Shown one piece after another: positions 24,884 through 35,480 of a stretch of 64,000 nucleotides of DNA (its first letter is position 1; every line of letters starts with the position of its first letter). The notes under the pieces were generated by a model. The model made no database searches, was not told the DNA's origin, and saw only the letters and a list, made by a program, of their open reading frames with translations. The position numbers and the translations under genes are program-made. The stretch covers positions 37,050,002-37,114,001 of the forward strand of contig OX439046.1 of assembly GCA_949317995.1 (NCBI GenBank). The letters run 5' to 3'. This DNA comes from Acholoe squamosa. Its lineage: Eukaryota; Annelida; Polychaeta; Phyllodocida; Polynoidae.

Positions 24884-25838
24884 GCAGAAGGTACTACGGT
24901 AACTGGCAGTTGCCCCATCCAACATGGCAAATCCTACATATAGTATAGAGAATTAAAAGGGGAGATTACACAGTATTTCTACTGATTCGAGTGATGCTAT
25001 GTTGTTAGGATGTGGTGTACAACTTTTACAATCAACTGCAGCAATAACTGTAAGCTGACATTGTCTAGAATTGTAGTATAGAGAGGTTTTTAGTTTGTCA
25101 GTACTAGGGTAACTTAGTGTGTTTACAATAACAAGTACTAGGGTAACTTCATGAAGAGTACTAGGGTAATTGCATTATTGTAAAGGGAGAATTCAACTTA
25201 AATCTCCAATAAATGTCTAGTTATGGCATATATCTGTTGTGTCTTCATGATGTTGATATCGTTTGAATCATATCTGGTGGTAATAACATCAAAATCCCAC
25301 CAGAAATTGCATATTTGCAAATATGGATGTCCATATTTATTAATCATAATCATAATCTGGTTGAAACTGCTGGAATGAGGATCAATGGTTTCTGAAAAAC
25401 AGAGGGTATAATGTACCATAAAAGGGTTACATTGGTGAAAAAAAAACTACATGACATCACAGTTCCCTGGTAACTTCTCTCTCTCTGTATATAGAAAGAG
25501 AAACAAGGATCAGAGAAACAAGGATCAGTTACCCTGGTACATTTTTGATAAGTTACCCTAATACTGTTCATATCACAAATAATCAGTTACCCTAGTACCA
25601 CACAAGGAGTTAACCTAGTACCCATTTTTTTTATTTGGGCTGAATTCTATGTAATCCAAGTAATGTAGTAGCTCCAGGCCTTGTCTATACAGGTATTTAT
25701 GCCCTAGCTATGATTCTGCAATACTATTATGATTTAGAATGGGTGATTAACAGCACGGCATGATGAAAATGCTTACATGTTTACTTGCCCTCTGCCATGT
25801 TGGATGGGGTAACTGCCAGTTACCCTAGTACCTTCTGC
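24884..25838. mobile_element. 955-bp element with 45-bp inverted ends and mirrored GTACTAGGGTAACT motifs
   Basis: Bases 24884-24928, starting GCAGAAGGTACTACGGTAAC, match the complement of 25794-25838 at 43 of 45 positions. The motif GTACTAGGGTAACT is repeated in forward sense on the left (near 24891, 25105, 25137, 25163) and in reverse sense on the right (near 25530, 25549, 25585, 25608, 25820). This symmetric subterminal array looks like transposase binding sites. The left end lies three bases from the duplication of the neighbouring hAT-type element. No clear target duplication; superfamily unknown. Confidence 0.75.
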
Positions 25839-27407
25839 AAAGTACATCTCCCTGTTTCAAAACATGGTTACTGTAAGGTTCTATCACACTTATGTGAACA
25901 TTATTCACACAAGAAGTACATTTTATACTGTTAGGATGACCTATGGGGTTAACCTTTATCAAAGTCTTTTACAGGACCTTCCATAATTGTTTATCCAAGC
26001 AAAATCCTTCCGACAGAGATATTTAGTAGTCTCCCAATACCCCCAAGGCAAGTCTATGAAGAAGAGGTGGGGATATGTTGGGGCAGGGGAGTGATTTCTG
26101 TTCCTCAGGGCCCAACACAGCAAAGGTAACAGTCAACGTAGAGAAAGCTATTTTGTACACTGTAGAAGCACTAGGTGGCAAGGAAAGAACACGGCCTGTC
26201 CCAGGCTTAGTTTATGTGAAACTACATACTGGAATGGAACAGTAGATCATGGAGCAGGTGAAATTATCCAATTAAATGAACTGAGCGCTCAGAACCTTGA
26301 GTGAATTCGAGAATGCACACAGCTTTATCCACTCCCCATAGGATCTAGGTTGGTTCATAGTATCCATATTTTTGGATTTGCTAATCCATTATCCCCGAGG
26401 TAGTTTCTTTTCAATATCATTGTAATGAAGTCGTAGAGGTTATAAATTGGAATCCAAGGGCCTTATCAATAACCATTCAAATTTGTGACATCAACTAGCA
26501 AAGACCAGACATTTACATCGTATCATTCATCCCATACACAGTTGTATAATACAAAGTCAGCTTTGCCATCGGTCAAGCACACATAAGCTAGGACTCGATT
26601 ATGCATTGGACTGGAGTCTTCTCCTACAAGGAGAATATAAAGTGGCCTGACCTGATACCACACACAGATAGGGTCGCCACAGGGACTATATGTTGAGTGA
26701 ATAAATACTATGCATCCGCTGGGTAATGTACAGGAAACGTTAGCCTGGCACCACCAACCTTGCACCTCAGCATGGCGCCAATACCCTGGAGGTGTCTGCT
26801 CAGTGTACATGTATTGGAGAGATCAGATATATGCGCCTAAGCAGTATGCATACATCCTACCTAGTCTACCCTTACCCCATTAAGTCCGCCTCCTCCACCT
26901 CTTACTCCGGCTCTTCTCCCTCCCCTGCTATCCCAGAACAGGGCATTCATTTACAGAGGTCCCTATTAGTAGACTCCTGTTCAAACCAGCCAGTACTGCT
27001 GGTATATATACGGCACTGGGGATACCAGTGCCATATTGTAACGTATTCCCTTAAGTAAGGATATTATGGTACCAGCAGAATACATTGAGACAAATGATGT
27101 ACATGTTACTCCCATAGGAATTTCTTAGACCCATTCACTGGGGCATTTAGGGTGCAACTTGTACATGTAGGCCTATATTCAAAAGCCTATGTCAGTGCTT
27201 TATCTTGATCAATACCAGCCCAAGTAATGGCCACGGACAATGGACACTAGACGAGAAGGGAATTTTCACTAATGTTATGTCCGTATAGGCCTATAACAAT
27301 GCATTGCGATCTCGATTATAATTTCACGATTATATATGAACCAGTGTGTGGGGTACCGGAAGGTGACAGAATAGAGTGGTACATGTGCTGCCTGGACCCA
27401 CTGTTGG
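25839..27407. other. No gene recognised
   Basis: Includes a 95-codon minus-strand frame (26523-26810) rich in Trp and Cys with even codon use. It has no recognisable domain and no confident splice sites, so it is not called as an exon. Confidence 0.4.
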
Positions 27408-28454
27408 GCCTTTACGCCACAAAATTGCCTTTATGCCACAAAAAGGTATCATTTTGTGGCGTAAAGGCTCACACTGGGCCTTTACACCACAAAAGTGGCG
27501 TTGTGCCACAAAAGCCTTTACGCCACAAAAGCCTTTACACCACAAAATCCTTTACGCCACAAAAGCCTTTACGCCACAAAATCCTTAACACAACAAAATC
27601 ATCTTGCTTTAAACCACAAAACCTATAATGTCAGAATAACCCTGCCTTTGTCACCTTCAGAAGTGCCTTGGGTTTAAATCACAAAACCTGCAGGGTGGTT
27701 AGATGCCCTCTTTCAGATGAATATAACACATAGCCTTTATGATACAAAACCTATAGAAGACTTATGTAGCCTGCAAAACAGGCTATAGGAACAACTAGCC
27801 TTCACGCCTCAATACCTATTTGGTGGCCTTATGTACCATACAAGGTGACTGGAAGATGTTGCCTTTATGCCTCAAAACCCTTATAGTTGCATGATATACC
27901 AAATTCGGATATTAGGACACCCTGCCTTTAAGCAACAAAACCTAGATTGTGGTCTAATGTACCAACCAGGGATGTAAGTCAGGCATGGGCAAAAATCAGG
28001 AAGCCATACATTTACTTGATATAAAAGCCTTCTATTTTTCCAAACAGCCCTCCTTACCACTTGTATAAGGAAAATACATGTCATTCAAAATTTTCAGAAA
28101 TCAGGAAATCCTGATAAATCCTGAAGACTTACATCCCTAACCAACAAAAGTTATTATGCCTTATGCTTATGTGCCAAATCAGATCATTTGAACCCCCTGC
28201 CTTTACACCTCAAAACCTATAATATGGCATTATGTGTCAAATCAGGTCATTTGATCACCTTGCCTTTACGCCTCAAAACCTGTATAGCGCTAATATGTAC
28301 TTAAATAAGGCTATTAGGACACCCTGCCTTTATGCCTTAAAAACTACATTATGTGCCAAATCAGGTCATTTGAATACCCTGCCTTTATACCTAAAAAAAA
28401 AAACATATGTAGTGGTATTAGGACACTCTGCCTTTATGCCTCAAAACCTATATT
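27408..28454 (+). repeat. Degenerate minisatellite, left part
   Basis: Opens with ~17-bp units CCTTTACGCCACAAAAG (27408-27600) and passes into longer ~70-80-bp units containing CCTTTATGCCTCAAAACC, TATATAGTGGCATTATGTGCC and AAATAAGGTTATT. At 27452-27494 two copies face each other as a 16-bp stem (TTTTGTGGCGTAAAGG and CCTTTACACCACAAAA). Interrupted by element E2. Confidence 0.75.
27967..28139. mobile_element. 6-bp-target DNA element, copy E2 (173 bp)
   Basis: Ends CAGGGATGTAAGTC and GACTTACATCCCTA; exact 6-bp duplication ACCAAC at 27961-27966 and 28140-28145. The subterminal CAGGCATGGGCAAAAATCAG and its near-complement make a compact hairpin. Sits within the minisatellite. Confidence 0.75.
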
Positions 28455-29664
28455 CAGAGATGTCAGTTGGGTATGGGCTCAACCTCTGAAAATGTTTGGG
28501 TGTTAGCAAAGCACCCATTCCCCCCAATGTACTATGCTAAAAGCACCCATCTCGTCTTCATTTCAACCTGTTCCCCTCACTCAAAACTATCAAGACCATC
28601 TCTAGAGTGGATGTTCATAGATAGTTTTAAAAAATGCATCAGAATTTCAGCCAATCAGCAGCTAGCTTAGATTCATGTCTTCTGAAATGAGATTTCAGAG
28701 ATCCTCTGACCTCTGAAAGGTAGTTTGTCTAGAAAAGGCGAGAGGGCAGCACGAGGCATGCTTAATTCCACCTAGTAGGCCTAAACTAGGCTCAGCCTCA
28801 TGATTCCTTAAGGTTACATGGACGTAAATGCTGCCCTCTCGTGAGTCATATAGTATTCAGGCCTGCACTGAAGGTGATCTGGGTGCTGATTGGCTTAGAA
28901 ATCATATGCAAGAAATATTGGTAAAATAATGAAAAAAATCACAAGTGACCCCAAATACCGTAATCTCCCGCGTAGAAGACGTGCTGTGCGTATAAGACGC
29001 ACCCCAAACTCAGCACATGCATTTTCGCGTATAAGACGCACATTTTAATGCTCAATTTTGTAAATCCAGTACTGTTCTATAGTAAAATTACCCCTCGTAT
29101 ATGACGCACCCCCAACTTCAGAAAATCCTATAAGACCCCCAGCATTTTGTTTGGCGTAGAGGATGCGTCTTATACGCGGGAGATTACGGCAGTTCCTAAA
29201 TAGAAGAGTAGATGAGTTTTTATATTATGCCAAGGTTTGGGGATTTTATCAGGTCTGCAAATGTTCATCTGGCCAATGGAGGTTTTGAGGCCCAAAATAG
29301 GGTAGAATGGCACTTGCTGTATGTATCGCTCACTTAGTTAAGATTTTCAGGGTTAAGCCTATCCTATATTCTAACACATTGTGTGTGAGAGATGGTTTAA
29401 TCTTGCTACGGTCGAAAATATTACCAACGAACATTACGGGGGGCTGTTTTTGTGTGTTATGCTATACAGAAACATAGAGGAAATGGAATTAGTTCCACGT
29501 AACCTATAAGTAGAAAGGAAAATGTTATAAGGGTATCTAGGTATAATTTAATTCTTTCTATCCAAAGTATGACCACAGGATGGAATAAGCCTCTGAGATG
29601 TCTAATTTTTAGTGAGGTTTAAACCACTGAGAATAGACGGACCTCTGAAGCTCTGACATCTCTG
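28455..29664. mobile_element. 6-bp-target DNA element, copy E3 (1210 bp)
   Basis: Ends CAGAGATGTCAG and CTGACATCTCTG are exact complements; TATATT is duplicated at 28449-28454 and 29665-29670. The subterminal TTGGGTATGGGC...CCTCTGAAAA matches the pattern of E1 and E2. Contains a smaller MITE (28956-29192). The duplication uses the CCTATATT edge of the minisatellite. No transposase recognised. Confidence 0.8.
28956..29192. mobile_element. CCGTAATCTCCCGCG MITE, copy C, nested in E3
   Basis: Left TACCGTAATCTCCCGCGTA and right end GCGGGAGATTACGGCA are complementary; the interior repeats TATAAGACGC in both senses. Same family as 50522-50813 and, more distantly, 31745-31934. Confidence 0.75.
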
Positions 29665-29784
29665 TATATTAAAATAAAACCCTGGTCATGAGCGTTTTAA
29701 GTGCATTCTGGCCCAAAATCGGCTTATAACTACTTGCTTAACTTACCCCCAGGCTTATGACTTGGGTTTTATTACAAATGATTA

Positions 29785-30191
29785 GGCCATGTTATTCTAA
29801 TAACTTGGATAACGGGATTTTGAACTCAACATTTTGGGCGGCGAGAGGTAAAAAAAAAAGAAGTTGGATTTTAGGGCAAAAATACCCAGCGGCCAGAGGC
29901 AAAAAAAAATTAAAAAAATATTCCAGCTAGAACACCCCTAAATTACACTTTTCGGGTATTCAAAAGCTCTTTTTGACAATCAATTATACTTTTTTGGGAA
30001 GTAAAGATAGGTAAGATCAAGAATTGTTGGATGTGAGCCTATCACCCTGGACTTTTTTACACATTTTTTCCTCTGAATCTTGAAAAATATGGGTGGCCAC
30101 AGGTCAAGAAAAAAAGATTTTTGTTTTTGTTTGAAAATGCAATAAATCCCAGCGGCAGATCCATAATCCATGTTATTATAATAAAACGACC
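29785..30191. mobile_element. TTA-target MITE family 1, copy a (407 bp)
   Basis: Starts GGCCATGTTATTCTAATAAC and ends as a near-complement in ...AAAACGACC; TTA lies on both sides (29782-29784 and 30192-30194). The interior has AGCGGC and long A-runs. Second copy at 52870-53280 (411 bp). The 3-bp TTA target is typical of PIF/Harbinger; superfamily call is inference. Confidence 0.8.
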
Positions 30192-30194
30192 TTA

Positions 30195-30828
30195 GGCCAC
30201 ACCAAATAAAATAATTGGTCTATGGATTTTCATATTTGAGAACTGGAGCGGGAGGGCGAAATTTTTATTTTATTTTTCTAAAAGAATTTATTTGTCTATG
30301 GATTTTCAATATCAAAGATGTAAAGAGGGAGATTTTTTTTTTTTTTTTTAGTTCCTTTTCTCAAATTTATGTCTACTACCGGTAGTATTTTGGCTTCTAA
30401 CTGACACTCAGGCTTCCCTAGCCCACTTAAAAGGGTCTATATCTCCTCTTTCCTATCCCCTCAGGATGTGTGTGGTGCACATATGCGCGGGCACTGACAC
30501 ATTCCTCTGTTAAATTATCAACCTGTGAAGCACGAGATAGCCACTTAGTGCCGCTAAAGTGCTGTAAAACACAAATCAATCAATCATTCTAACTGACACT
30601 GAAATTTGTAAAACTTTACCTATCCAATGAGTGGTCTGCTGATGCTGTACCTTTATTGGTCGACACTGTAAGGACTTTGCAAAAAAAAAAAAAAAAAAAA
30701 ATCAATTTTCCAGAAAATGATGCGGGTGGAATCCATAGACAAAATAATTTTCAAATAAAAATAAAATTTCCATTTCCGAAAATATGGTGCGAGAAATCCA
30801 TAGACCAACTTTTTATTTTGGACTGGCC
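30195..30828. mobile_element. TTA-target MITE family 2 (634 bp with SINE inside)
   Basis: Starts GGCCACACCAAATAAAATAA, with TTGGTCTATGGATTTTC further in; the right end holds GAAATCCATAGACCAA and closes with GGCC. TTA flanks both sides (30192-30194, shared with its neighbour, and 30829-30831). The shared TTA means the two MITEs sit back to back. Harbinger-like by target; a SINE occupies 30409-30586. Confidence 0.8.
30409..30586 (+). mobile_element. SINE copy R1 (178 bp), tail type 1
   Basis: Flanked by an exact 14-bp target duplication, TTCTAACTGACACT (30395-30408 and 30587-30600). Head CAGGCTTCCCTAGCCCACTT through CGCGGGCACTGACACATTCC is shared with R2 and R3. The tail differs from theirs: GCCGCTAAAGTGCTGTAAAA followed by AATC repeats, as in SINEs that borrow a LINE 3' end. 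No clear tRNA A/B box pair, so the origin of the head is unknown. Confidence 0.85.
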
Positions 30829-30929
30829 TTAGTATAGAAAACTGAAAATTTGCCTTCAAAATTAACTTTTTCTCGAACTTCACCCCCAGCTTATGACTGA
30901 GGTCAGCTTATGAGAGGGATTTTACAGTA

Positions 30930-31236
30930 TGGTATTATGTGCCAAATAAGGTTATTGGAAAATCTGACCTTATGCCTAAAAAGCTATTTAGTGGAATTAT
31001 GTACCAAAATAAGGCTATTAGGACACTTGCCTTTATGCCTCAAAAACTATATAATGGCATCATGTGCCAAATAAGGTTATTGGAACATCCTGCCTTTTTG
31101 CCTCAAAATCTACATTATGTATTATGAGCCAAATAAGGTTATTTAAATACCCTGCCTTTATGCCTCAAAAGCTATATCATGGCATTAGGTGCCAAACAAG
31201 GTTATTGGAATACCCTGCCTTTACTCCTCAAAAACT
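30930..31236 (+). repeat. Degenerate minisatellite, right part
   Basis: About four units of ~73 bp (TATGCCTCAAAA...GGCATTATGTGCCAAATAAG), continuing the 27.6-28.45 kb array on the far side of the nested insertions. Confidence 0.75.
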
Positions 31237-31284
<48 letters not shown>

Positions 31285-31402
31285 GTAGGTAGGTAGGTAG
31301 GTAGGTAGGTAGGTAGGTAGGTAGGTAGGTAGGTAGGTAGGTAGGTAGGTAGGTAGGTAGGTAGGTAGGTAGGTAGGTAGATAGATAGATAGATAGATAG
31401 AT
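31237..31402 (+). repeat. Compound microsatellite (ATAG)n(GTAG)n(ATAG)n
   Basis: About 11 ATAG units, then about 24 GTAG units, then about 5 ATAG units. The YLPT-type frames on the minus strand come only from this tetranucleotide. Confidence 0.95.
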
Positions 31403-31744
31403 ACACCTATCCGTGTGAGGTGAGTGTAGTCTAGGCTCATCTGTCTTGCTGCTGCATACATGTAGTTGTACCCAGGTACCGGTGCTGCTGTTACTGCTTC
31501 AGCTGCTGCTGTATGGCCCAGGACACTGAATGCAGTATACACACCTAGAGGTGGACCTAATACCTCTTCCTCCTCCACAGCCATCTGTGATCATCTGATA
31601 GCGTCTGCGAGTCATCCGATAACACAGGATTTCATCTGATCCCATCATATCATACAGATATAGTGCAATCCAGTAGTTTGCTCTACTATTTTGCAGTATA
31701 ATTATCTAATTCTAGTCCTGCACTCTGCACAGGTTATCCCATAT

Positions 31745-31934
31745 TATCCGTAATACCCTGCGTATAAGGCTTCCCAAGGTCTCTGATAAATTCAAACGTT
31801 GTATGCCATGGGGGGGGGCGTATAAGCTATCTTTAGATTTTCGAATTTCGAAAATCTATTGACTAGAACAAAAGTTATTTCATTCTAAATTTTTCTAGCT
31901 GGTCCATAAATTCTCATGCGTCTTATACATGAGG
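31745..31934. mobile_element. CCGTAATACC MITE, copy E
   Basis: Left TATCCGTAATACCCTGCGTA and right end complementary TACCGTAATACCTCATGTAT; both include the TATAAG motif of the family. Ends more decayed than in copies C and D. Confidence 0.6.
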
Positions 31935-33365
31935 TATTACGGTAAGTTGACCTTGCACCAGATGATCTAATTATATATTATTGCCTTATTAAGCAGTCAG
32001 CGGAATTTCCACACGCTTTTTTTGTAGACATTGGATACGATTTTTGTCTGATAATTAGAATATCAAACATATTTATATCGTCTGAAATCTAGAGACAGAA
32101 AGGTAGATGGTTGGTTAACATCCCCGTCCCAATGCTTTTCCTCTGCTTTACATTAACCTTTAACATCAGGCACAGGTCCCTATGTACTGTATCTTTTTCT
32201 AGCCTTATATTTTTTTTTCTTCCAGGAGCTTTTAATACCCGGTACCCCCGGTAAATCCCCTTTCAAAATGTCTCCTACACTTGAAGCTTAACTTTTTATT
32301 ATGTCTCATCTCGTCGGTAGAACATATCAGTACCACACATCATCGTCTCTTTCCCCTTACCCCGGTCCCAACCATACAACAGATACTTCCAAGTTCCAGT
32401 TATCCCACAGAGGTCTCTCCTCATACATGCTCCTCTGTGTTTTTGTATTTCTCCCTTTCCCTCATTTTACCACCCACTTCCCTCATCTCTGTCCACGTTG
32501 TCTCTTTCACACTAGACTGTACTTTACATGGACGCCGTCAAAGACCTGCCAGTTCCTATGCCCCTACCTCGGCCTTACCTCCAATTTGCTGCCCCTATGC
32601 CTGCTGATGTGGCCCTGTCTCACCCTACTCTACAATAGGTCAGAGGTTGCAGGCTATGATGCCCATATACAGTTATTGTACAGAGCAGCTCCCAGCAGAC
32701 TGACCCACTCATTCCTGCTCACTATGGTCATGTGGGGGATACAGAATCGTTCATACACACATAGAAACAGTATCTGAAATTTATCGCACTACAGGTACCT
32801 AGCATTGTCATATGGCTTCAAGTCACATTTTCCTTCGTTCTATACATTAAATTACACTGTATGTTTACCTGACAGCACACGTGCTGTACCAGATGACCTG
32901 TCCATCACAGTCAGCCTCCTGCATGGTGCAGGCAATATGGGGTGTGTAGCCCCACACAGTGCAGCTTCCCTAGCACCTGCACTACAACTACTGGTATAAA
33001 CTAATTACAGTAGCACGTGGCAATGACTGCTGGCTCACCCCACTCGCACACCATGTATACCCACATATAATCTCCACCAGCCAATTGTAGTTCCAGGCTT
33101 ATTTTAAATAACGGAGTGGTGCCAACGCTGCAAGCCTTTCCTTGCCAATATATATGTCTGTGTTGTTCTACCAGTTACACATGTTTGTACAGGTATGCGT
33201 CTCATTGTCTAAAAGTCGCCTCGTTATTCTATTAAAATCTGCCTGATTTCTTTTCACTAATACAACTGCTGCTATATATTGGTCAAGAGCATGAAGATGC
33301 TATGGTGAAGGTCGATATTTATTATATAAATTTAACTTATACAATGTACACATATGTGTAAGATA
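31935..33365. other. No gene recognised
   Basis: Pyrimidine-rich on the plus strand near 32.3-32.6 kb, which keeps a 158-codon frame open (32301-32777). Its composition follows the C/T bias and I recognise no domain. Confidence 0.4.
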
Positions 33366-33378
33366 CACTTGTGGAGTA

Positions 33379-33559
33379 CGGGCTTCCCTAGCCCAATTAA
33401 AAGGGTCTAATTCTCCTCTTTCCTATCCCCTCAGGATGTGTGTGGTGCACATATGCGCGGGCACTGACACAGTCCCCTGTGAAATTGTGTAATGTCATTC
33501 TCGCCATGAATATGACCTTAGCTGTTGAAATGGCGTTAAACATCTATTACTCACTCGCT
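33379..33559 (+). mobile_element. SINE copy R2 (181 bp), tail type 2
   Basis: Flanked by CACTTGTGGAGTA (33366-33378) and CACTTGTGGAATA (33560-33572), a 13-bp duplication with one change. Same head as R1 (GGCTTCCCTAGCCCAATTAA), but the second half is CTCGCCATGAATATGACCTT...AATGGCGTTAAAC with a short CTCACTCGCTC end. Confidence 0.85.
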
Positions 33560-33714
33560 CACTTGTGGAATAGGACAGGTGTGTGGCTCACTATACCTGA
33601 GGAAACTTTAGTTGTTGGTACTTGGTAACTAGCTGTTTAGATTCAAATTACCAGTACTGCTGAGTGGCCTATGAGCTCACTGATCATCTGATTGTGTCAT
33701 CAACTCTCTGCCCG

Positions 33715-35480
33715 AGTCACCTCCTATCTGTCATTGCCTGACTTACTGCCCATCTAACTCACAGTCTGACCAACAGACTTAGCAGACTGGTAAATGTTGC
33801 CATGTCAACTGACTGCTGTGTAGCTCATTTCTTGATTGACCCACTGCCTGGTTGTCTGAATGGCTTATTGCCTGACTAACCACCCACTGCCTCGCTGTTG
33901 GGGCGGTTCACTGCATAGTGCAAGGTTCTGCCTGACCAGATCACTACATGGTTGGCTCACTGCCTGACCAGTTCACTGCAAGGTTCTGGCTGACCAGATC
34001 ACTATAAGGTTGGCTCACTGCCTGACCAGTTTTATGCATTGCTGGTTCATCGCCTGACCAGCTCTCTGCATTGCCAGCTCACTGCCTGACCAGTTCACTG
34101 CATTGCTGGCTCACTGCCTGACCAAATCACTGCATGGTTGCTTAATGCCTGACCAGTTCACTGCATTACTGCTTACCAACGACCAATGCCGTACCTGACC
34201 AATTCATTACCTGACCAACTCACTGCCTGGCCAGATCACTGACTGACCCATAACTCACTGATTGATTCTTTAATTGACCAACTCACTACTTGACCACATC
34301 TCCCTGCCTGACCAGATTTCTGCATGGTTAGCTCACTGCCTGACCAACTCACTGCCTCACCAGATCACTGGCTGATTCATTATTCACTGATTGATTCCTT
34401 AACTGACCAACTCACTGCTTGACCACATCTCCCTGCCTCACCAGATCACTGCCTGACCGACTCATAGCCTCAGTATTTACTGCCTGGCCAGCACACTGCC
34501 TGACCAGACAACTGCCTGACCTGGTTTACTGAATAGCTGGCTCATTGCCTACCATTTACTGTCTGACCAACGAACTACCTCACCAGACAACTGCCTGACC
34601 AGACAACTGCCTGACCTGGTTTACTGAATAGCTGGCTCATTGCCTACCATTTACTGTCTGACCATCAAACTGCCTGACCAGACAACTGCCTGACCCAGTT
34701 TACTGAATGGCTGGTTCATTACCTACCATTTACTGTCTGACCATCAAACTGCCTGACCAGACAACTGCCTGACCCAGTTTACTGAATGCCTGGCTCATTG
34801 CCTACCATTTACTGTCTGACCAGACAACTGCCTGACCAGACAACTGCCTGACCCAGTTTACTAAATGGCTGGATCATTTCCTACCATTTACTGTCTGACC
34901 ATCAAACTGCCTGACCAGACAACTGCCTGACCAAGTTTACTAAATGGCTGGCTCATTTCCTACCATTTACTGTCTGACCAACGAACTACCTGACCAGACA
35001 ACTGCCTGACCCAGTTTACTGAATAGCTGGCTCATTTCCTACCATTTACTGTCTGACCATCAAACTGCCTGACCAGACAACTGCCTGACCCAGTTTACTG
35101 AATAGCTGGCTCATTTCCTACCATTTACTGTCTGACCATCAAACTACCTGACCAGACAACTGCCTGACCCAGTTTACTGAATAGCTGGCTCATTTCCTAC
35201 CATTTACTGTCTGACCATCAAACTGCCTGACCAGACAACTGCCTGACCCAGTTTACTGAATAGCTGGCTCATTTCCTACCATTTACTGTCTGACCAACGA
35301 ACTACCTCACCAGACAACTGCCTGAACCAGTTTACTAAATAGCTGGCTGATTGCCTACCATTTACTGTCTGGCCAATTGACTGCCTGACCAGCTCACTGT
35401 GTGACTTGCACACTTCCTGACTATTCACTGTCTTATCAGTTCATTTTCTGACCAATTCTCTGCCTGACCTGCTCGTCATC
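33715..35480 (+). repeat. CTGCCTGACCAG minisatellite with 79-bp higher-order unit
   Basis: The left part is an irregular series of short units around CTCACTGCCTGACCAG. From about 34480 a regular 79-bp unit appears (CTGCCTGACCAGACAACTGC...CATTTACTGTCTGACCATCAAA) and is repeated about 11 times to 35380. The array then fades. No flanking duplication seen. Confidence 0.9.

Larger units (their letters stand above)
29672..30927. mobile_element. Outer TA-target MITE, opened by two later MITEs
   Basis: TA at 29670-29671 and 30928-29. Left end AAATAAAACCCTGGTCATGA and complement of right end CTGTAAAATCCCTCTCATAA agree at 14 of the first 22 positions and resemble the CCGTAAAACCCCGG family. Both halves carry a CCCCCAG(G)CTTATGACT segment facing inward. 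Without the inserts only about 209 bp remain, close to the 222-230 bp of copies A and B. Removing it leaves CCTATATTATGGTATTATG, which matches the minisatellite consensus. Confidence 0.65.

Noticed and set aside
26523..26810. 95-codon minus-strand frame with many Trp and Cys
   Set aside because: Codon use looks plausible, but there is an upstream in-frame stop, no clear acceptor or donor, and no family I can name. Protein search against related genomes would decide.
31221..31584. YLPT / YLSI repeat peptides on the minus strand
   Set aside because: Translation of the ATAG/GTAG microsatellite.
32301..32777. 158-codon plus-strand frame
   Set aside because: Composition follows a pyrimidine-rich strand bias; no domain recognised.
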